Assembly: GCA_020002185.1 (NCBI GenBank)
Contig: CM034538.1
Span: 66,053,389-66,117,388 of the forward strand
DNA: 64,000 bases
Direction of reading: 5' to 3'
From: Paraescarpia echinospica
Taxonomy: Eukaryota > Annelida > Polychaeta > Sabellida > Siboglinidae
Shown here: piece by piece, positions 55,187 to 63,400 of the stretch
How the letters are laid out: the number at the start of each line of letters is the position of its first letter
Numbering within the stretch: position 1 is the first letter of the stretch
Position numbers and translations under genes: made by a program
The notes under the pieces: model-generated
Seen by the model: only the letters and a program-made list of their open reading frames with translations
Databases searched by the model: none
Told to the model about the DNA's origin: nothing

Positions 55187-57376
55187 CATACATATACTAG
55201 ATACTGTGCTATATAAGAACTTACCTTTACCTTATATATATATATATATTTTATAAATTATATCTTGAAAAAGCTACAATTTGGCTTAACCATTTCAGTA
55301 CGACAGGCCGGATTTCCGACCGCACCGTCTGTGACGCTTCAGTACGACAGGCCGGTTATTTGGCATTGACAATGTCTGCTATTAAAATCATTTTTACTCA
55401 TAATTATCCACTACATGGAGCCACTTGTTGTGTATGGTTGTCAAGGCGAATAAATGAGCTATTCAGCAGTAGTCATTGTTTATAGCTCAATAAAAGTTTA
55501 CGGAGATTTTCGCGGTTTTTAATGATGGATTATCAAAATCTGTGGTGGCCACAATGGCAGACGGCATTACTCCAACTAGCGATTTACCACTATATGTTTT
55601 GGACAGATTATTTGATAGTTTTAGTGAAGAATCTTTGTCGGATGTCGATGATCGACACAATAACGATGTCGGCGAACTTAGTATACAACTGTGTTCAGCA
55701 ACTGCAAAAACACTGAAATCTTGGTGGCCATCTTGGATTGCTGGTTACCATGTCGAATGTAAAATGATATGGCTCATTTTACTTGCTGATTATCATACTT
55801 TCCGAAAATATGTAACATTCCTATTCATAAATGCATTTTTGTTGCTCAAATCTTGACTTGAAGTGAGGTAGTCCATTGTCTTGCATATTCACTGGGAATG
55901 CAGTATTCAGTGGTCACAGCTGGTCAGGGCTGTAGTACTGAAATGGTTTACTTGTGGAATTTGACTTGCAGCTTACACAACTGGCAGGGACCTTGTTAAA
56001 AACTCATTCAAATGTGTGTTTTCTGCCATGTAATACATGATTCTGTCACAGCCAGTGTACCGAAAGTCTATTCCGATGGATTGCATACTTTGATTATTTG
56101 GTAATTTAATACAAAATCCTGAGGCAAAAAGAACAAATTAATTGTGAAAGATATACCATAAGTTTGTTTAACTGCTGTAATGCACATTTTGAACTGGCAA
56201 TGACGCGACTATAAATTACTCTGATTAAATTTGTCATGCGCTGAAACAATGACCAGTCTGTGCCGCGTGTTGGCATTTGAAATTATGCAAATGTCATAAT
56301 CTAACATTCTTGATGAACTTGCCAATACAGATCAACTCGGCCACAATATGCATTGAACTCGGCCACAATACACATTTAACTCGGCCAATACGGATCAACT
56401 CATTACAATATAGTTTGAACTCGGCCATGAAATGGGTTGAACTCAGCCAATATGGATTCTGAGTTTTCTGACTATGTGCCATGCAACTATATAGGCAGCA
56501 AAGCAACAAAAGCCTTTGATGTCATATTCGATCAATAACCAACCCAGTCAATTAATAAAGTTAAGTAAGTGCATGATTCAATACTTGTATGTAACTAAAT
56601 AGATGCATATAGTTTCAAATAACTTTCACACAGAAATAGGACAATCTGTTGAAATAAGGTTCTTTCATTCCCAACCGTCAGCCAGGGTGGTAATTACTGG
56701 CAGGAAGTTAGCTAAATTGATTGCCTTGAACGTGGGAATGCAGTGATCACGCAAACTTCACACAGAATTTTTCAGGTAAACTATTATTGCCAATAGATGT
56801 GTTCACAATATGAATGTTTTGATTACAATTTGAACATTTACTACACATGTATTTATAAAAGGAAGCTTAGCTAACTCACAAGATGTTAATTAAGTGAAAT
56901 AGTTATGAAATATATTTTGCACATGACTCATAAAATTACTAAATGCTCAAGCACACAATAGCACTTGTTGGCCATGTCTGAGTGCAAAGTGTAATTTAGA
57001 GGGAATAATAATACAACTTACACTTACAGTGCAACTTATCTCCACTGCTAGGCTCATGTTTCAAGACAGTTGGTATATTATAAATGATATATAACCTGGT
57101 TAGTTACACCAATTCATCATACCATGGTTGATTTATATCCCTATCATACCTAGTCAAGTAACCTGATGGTCATTTACAACTAATTCACAGACAGTATTAA
57201 CTCAAATTTCCTGTACAATGAAGATCAGCATACATCATCCGATGTCTAGATCTAGTTGTTGTAAATACCCCAAAACTGCTAGGCAGCTACACACACGACC
57301 AAACAACTAGCTAACTAGGGCTGATGAGATGATTCATTATCATATATATATATATATATTATATATATATTATATT

Positions 57377-57408
<32 letters not shown>

Positions 57409-60400
57409 CGTACCTGTCTAGTCCAAACTCAGAGTCTGGTCCAAATATTGTTTACTTCGGTGATAAAATGGCTATTTTAGGGCCTATAGTGCTAAATAAG
57501 TTATGACAATGTGACATCATTCCATATTTATTTATAATACAGCACAACCTTTTGGGTGGCAAGAAATATACTTTGTGCACAGCTGAGTGAAACATCCACA
57601 CATCCATACAACAGGTGCGATTGGGATTAATCAGGTAGACACATTGATTACAAGCACGATAGCAGTCATCCTGAGCATATTTATGTTGCATGGGTCCCAG
57701 ATACAATGCAAGCTGTCAAATTTGGGTCAATTCCATAAAATTGACAATATTTTTAAGCCACATATGTGTGGCAGATACAGAGTTCTGAGCTTTACATAAG
57801 AAGAAGAAAAGAAAAAAGTCCAATTTGTATGCACCTGTTCAGGCAGTTTGTATGGTAACCTTTGTCTGGTCACAATCACAGACAATGTACAAATAATGTA
57901 CACATGGCTAAACCATTAATGTGATGATGCTCCTTGTCATAATTACATATGTACAAAAGTATCCATAACTGATTACAATAATCTTCTACTTAGTAATCAT
58001 ATTCGTCACCGTACTCATACATTTTAATAGTACTCATTGTCTAATACATTAGTGAATCTGCTCCATAACACACAGAAACAACTGCGTGTATTCAGACACC
58101 TACAAATAATTGAATTCTCAGTTGTCCAAAAACATACAGAATACATAAAAAGAATTATATTTTACGTCTGAAAACATACAGATGTTACAGGGTGTATATA
58201 TTCAGACACAAACAATAATTCTACAAGTCCCAAAACATACAGTACAGAAAAACAAATATTTTTTATAGATTTTTAGGGTGTTCAGAACGTACAGTGCCCA
58301 AGTACACAGTGTCCGAATATATATGTATATATATATAATATAGTCAGTGTGGTAGCATGAATGACGGAGCTCTACACTATGAAATGATGTATACCACATG
58401 TTGCCATGACAGGACAAGACAGGGAGATGGTTGAGGCCAATACTTACATCTGAAGCATGACATCATTGAGGTAGACGCCATCACAGAGGTCTTGGAAATC
58501 AACGGCATCAATGCTCTCATTGAATGTGCGTACCTACAACAAGAATACCGGTATTAATTATTATTATATACACTTATAATGCATCCTGTTTCCAATGTAG
58601 TGAGCCAAGGCAGTGCTGTGTCAGGTTAAATATGAGTTCAAATTGTTCACTTCACTTGGTCGTGGTATAGAATGATTAAACACCTGCTCAACTGTTCTAA
58701 GAAATAACTGCTAAGTTACAAGTGAAATTAAACTTAAAATAAAGATAAAATGTGCAGACAGACTATTGGTTGTCTTTAAAAATATCAACAGCTTCAATTG
58801 GAAGTAGTCTCTGAAGACTTTTGAAAAAATTACTTTTCAAATGTAATTACTATATATTGATTTCCTCTTTACTGCCCCTGATGCATCTTGGTAAATACAT
58901 CCAACATGAATGTTTATTCTTAGACTGTCACGGTCCATTAATTAATTGAATGTGTAGTATTTATGCCAGATCAAAGCTACTTCAATGGGGCCTGTCCACA
59001 TAACATATGGATCCATGCAGTTTATCATCTCAGCCACTGAAACTACAAAGAAACCTGTCCACAAATTAGACAGCTTCTATTGTTTAGTGTAATATGATCC
59101 CCACAATAGTCACATGATCTTCTTTGAGTTTAGACAGTTGAAATGCCCTTTTTACGGTTTGCTTGTCAGCCGAGTGATCTCTGTACTCTTAGAAGGAGCA
59201 AAAAGAACCTATCTTATCTAAGACATATCTACAAAGTATCTGTTTCAGAATTTAGAATTTTAAAACTAATTTTCGATTTGGGAATGTTCTCCCTATGCAC
59301 CCTGTACACAGAATCATAGATGCAGCAAACAGAATCTACCTTATCTAAATCTGAAACACATCTAGATAGATAAGAGTAGATATATTTTTGAATCAAGATC
59401 CTTTTTTAAAACAAATCTTCTATTTGCAATTCTGCATTGACCTAGAAGGGCTCTGGGACCACCGTGCGCACAAACACATGTATGTTATCATAGTTGTCCT
59501 GCGATATGACTTGTCCTGATCTGGTAAGATAATAGATTATAAGTAGCGTATGTGAGAAAACTTGTTTGTTTTATCAGCCGTACAATGAGAGCCAGGTTCC
59601 CAAAGGAACCGTTCAAGTAAAAACTAAAAAAAATTATGTAATGTAATCTGAGATATAGATATTGAAAAGGATTATGTTTATACTGAGACAATGAAGACAG
59701 GGCACCACAACAATAGTATAGATGGAGAGTGATAAGACAGACCCGGGTGTTTGGGTGCAAACACCCTACTTGCTGAGCTAAAAGAATTCCACTCGAATAT
59801 AGACCATTTTGTGATTTTTGTGAGCGTCAATGCAGGATGCAGTCGGGGGGGGGGGCTATTTTGGCCTCAGGGGCTGATGTTGGAGATCTAGAGGAGGGTA
59901 TAGCAGGAGCATTTTGTGAGCCTCTAGGGGGCACAGGTGGAAGGTTTGGGTGCCTCAAGGGGCGGACAGTCAGGTTTTTGTGAGCATCGAGGGGGTGCAA
60001 TCAGAGGTCGCAGTAGGGGAGGCAGTGAGAGGTTTTTGTGAGCATCGAGGGGGTGCAATCAGAGGTCGCAGTAGGGGAGGCAGTGAGAGGTTTTTTTGAG
60101 CTTGTCGTCACAGGTTGAAAAATGCACCCTCCCAAAATCAACCATGCTACAGGCCTGTAAGACAACCTGGCAAACAACAAAAAAGAGGGGCAACAACTGA
60201 GGTGGACCACGTGGAAAGAAGCCTAATAGGTATTTGTAGTCAGACTAATGGTGGAAGATACACTGCAGCCTTATCAGTTCAAAGAGTACAGTAAGGTATG
60301 TATGGCAAGCTGACCAAGAATGCTGCCCCAAGAACATTCCCATGGTCCAACTTGTGGCGGAAATGTACACAAAAAATATCCATTCTGCATTATTTGTCTG

Positions 60401-63400
60401 AAATAAAGGTCAGAACTCGACATTAATGCTTGTCCGCCTGTCCGGGACAAGTAATTACCAATATCGGACAAGTACATTGTCCAATGGGATAAGTTGATTG
60501 AGTCACAGTATTAACAGGGCTTGAAGTTGTTACTACCTTGGTGCATTTGCGGGTATAATCTTATGCCTACGACTAGATAAATTGGTTTAGTTGCAGTGTG
60601 CAATTTATAACTTTGTCCATTAATTATTGTCCTGCCCTGTGGGTGACTGACATTTGGGTCCTTGTGTTGATATATTAATGGGCATTAGCCATCAAACAAA
60701 TTGTGCATGATGCTACTTTAACCCCTTGCTATGCCCCTGCTTAAGGTCTACTGCTGGGAAAATATTGATAAATTGTAGCAAATGAATGACTTTGCCTAAA
60801 GGCAGTCCACCCTTATATCACATGGTGACTTGGGCAACCAGTTACAGAAAGGGGCAATTCTTAACTAACTAGCTAGTGTTTTATTTGTTTAAAGTTTAAA
60901 CTGTGAAATAATGTGTGCCTATGCAAAATTCTACATAAAGCATGTCAGTGTATAGAAAGAGGAGAGTGTTCCCTATGTGAATACTGTATGGACATACATA
61001 CATTCAAAATAAATGTGTATAATTTCATAAAATTGCTTAAACAATTGTTATGGTTGTAAATATCAACAAAATTACCAGGCAGCATGCATGGCTAGGTCCA
61101 ACTACATAACTGTATTTGGAATTTATTACAAACAATATTTTGTATTATTAGCAGAGATGATAATTCAGAACGTTGTATGTAGTGTTGATATAAAATTGTG
61201 TTCAGTAAAATGCATGACACGTTTAGCTTTGCATTTTAATTAGTTACAAGGAGGCAGTCTGTTCCTAGTTTATTAATTAATATAATGTTTTTAAGACTAC
61301 ACTAACTATGTTGAAGGTATACTGCCCGCCAGGTTGTGTTCGATAAGCCTATAACAACGTTCATCATTGACAATACCACTGGTGTTTTATCTTTAAAGCA
61401 ATTTTTTGGTGGGACAAGTAAATTTCTGTTGGGACAAGTAAACATGAATTAGTACTTGTCCTACCAGAGTTAATGTCAAGCCCTGAAGGTACTTAGTTAT
61501 GTTATCAATACAGCATGCATAGAGAGCTGCCAAATATTTACTCTTTGAAGGATGATGTTTGTTGAGTGCTTCTAATCTCAGTACTCCTGTACTCAAATGT
61601 CACCATAAGCAATAAAGAAATTACTGTTTATTGAGTTTGGTCTGCTTTTCAAATTGTCATTATGTATTATACTTTGCTCTGCACAAATGATTTATCATTA
61701 TTAATTATTGTTATATAGTTATAACAAGCAATAATTAACATAAATAAACCACAATATTATCTAGAAGTGAGTTTATATATTTTATATATTTATTTTAAAG
61801 TTCTGATTATTATTTTAAGAAATTTGAACACAACTAAGAATAACTGGGTTAGAATATATAGGTACCATCTCTCCTTGTCTAATTGTCTATAATATAATAT
61901 AGCATAATAAAAAAGACGCGCTAGATCCCACTGATTGGAGCAGCGTATACGCCTACATGTACTTCTATTTATGATTTATTCCACACTACTAACAATACGT
62001 TCTTTTTCAACAGAAGTCTTCTGACGTAATTTCCACTGTCAGCTAGACAACACCTAAATGACTAGTGCACGTCATAAAGAGAACAAATGTGTGTGCTGGC
62101 TCATCCCCTACCACGGGGTAGTCACTGTTATTCATTGTTGCAGGAACTAAATTAATATTGGTTCAGCTGAGCAGGAGAGCTCTTCAATCACCATTCACTC
62201 CACTGTCGGATCATGACATAAAAAAAACGGGGCGGGGGGTTCTGTTGAATATTTTCATGGCAATGTTCAAAATTCAAAAACCTCAATTTGAGGCTCAACC
62301 AAAATCCCACCTTGAGGCTCTACAAAAAGGTTGATTTGCATTCCTCCTTGACTTAAGGCTTGCCAAAAAATCCCACCTTCAGATTAATTTAACACGTAGG
62401 GCCTAACTTGAATTTGGATAAATTTACTGGGGTGGGGCAAAACCATATGTCTACCCCCGGCGAAATTATGGGGGCAGCTGCATGCCCCTTTGCTCCACCC
62501 CCTGTTCCCACACCTATATATGCCCCTAGTTCTACTACTGATGGCACTAATAGGCCTACTTAATTAATTATTACTACTAGTTATAGTAGGCTGATTACCA
62601 CAAGGCGATTTAAGTAGGTGGCAACATTGCAACATGGCATTTCATTTGGCTTTGAAGTTGAACAGCGTAACAGTCAGACCTGGGGCGGAAGTACTCGGTA
62701 CTCGTGTACTCGAGTACATTTTTGAAGTACTCGTACTCATAAAATTTATTGGTCATGTACTCGTACTCATTGTACTCAGATTTTACGAGTACATTACGAG
62801 TACATCTGAGTACTTTCTCAATATATACTGGGAACAATTAATTTATTTTCAGTTATAAAATCAAACTTTCCTGAAATATTGAAATGCTCAACTATTTTTT
62901 TAAATACTTTGTTATTTCACATAGAATGCCACCTTGCCATCCCTACACATAGTACATCCTCATTCTCTGATAGCCATGAGTCCATGACTATGATACCCTA
63001 ACATGGCAACAGGCAGCATCTTTCCCCAGTCAGAAACACCCTGTTAAGCAAACAATAATTGTAGGCTATCAGTTCAGGCCATAAAACAGTTTAATCAATC
63101 CACCAGGATGTCCATAAAGAGCCAACTACTAGTAGCAGTTAACCCACCTGTTAGACAGGGAATGCATTTAATATAGTCTGGAGACCATGCCACTTGGCAC
63201 TGGCCAACGGTGCTAACTGCTAAGAACAAGAACTGCCAGTCTTCCTCTGTAGAAGTAAGGTGGCTCAAGTCACCCTACACTAATATAATCCGGTGCCAAC
63301 TTAGTTTGACACCAGTGAAGCCCTGTTGCATGATAGTCTAGGTCAGAGAGAACAAGCACTGAGGGAGCAGAGATAAGAGAAATGCTAAACAAAGACATGT

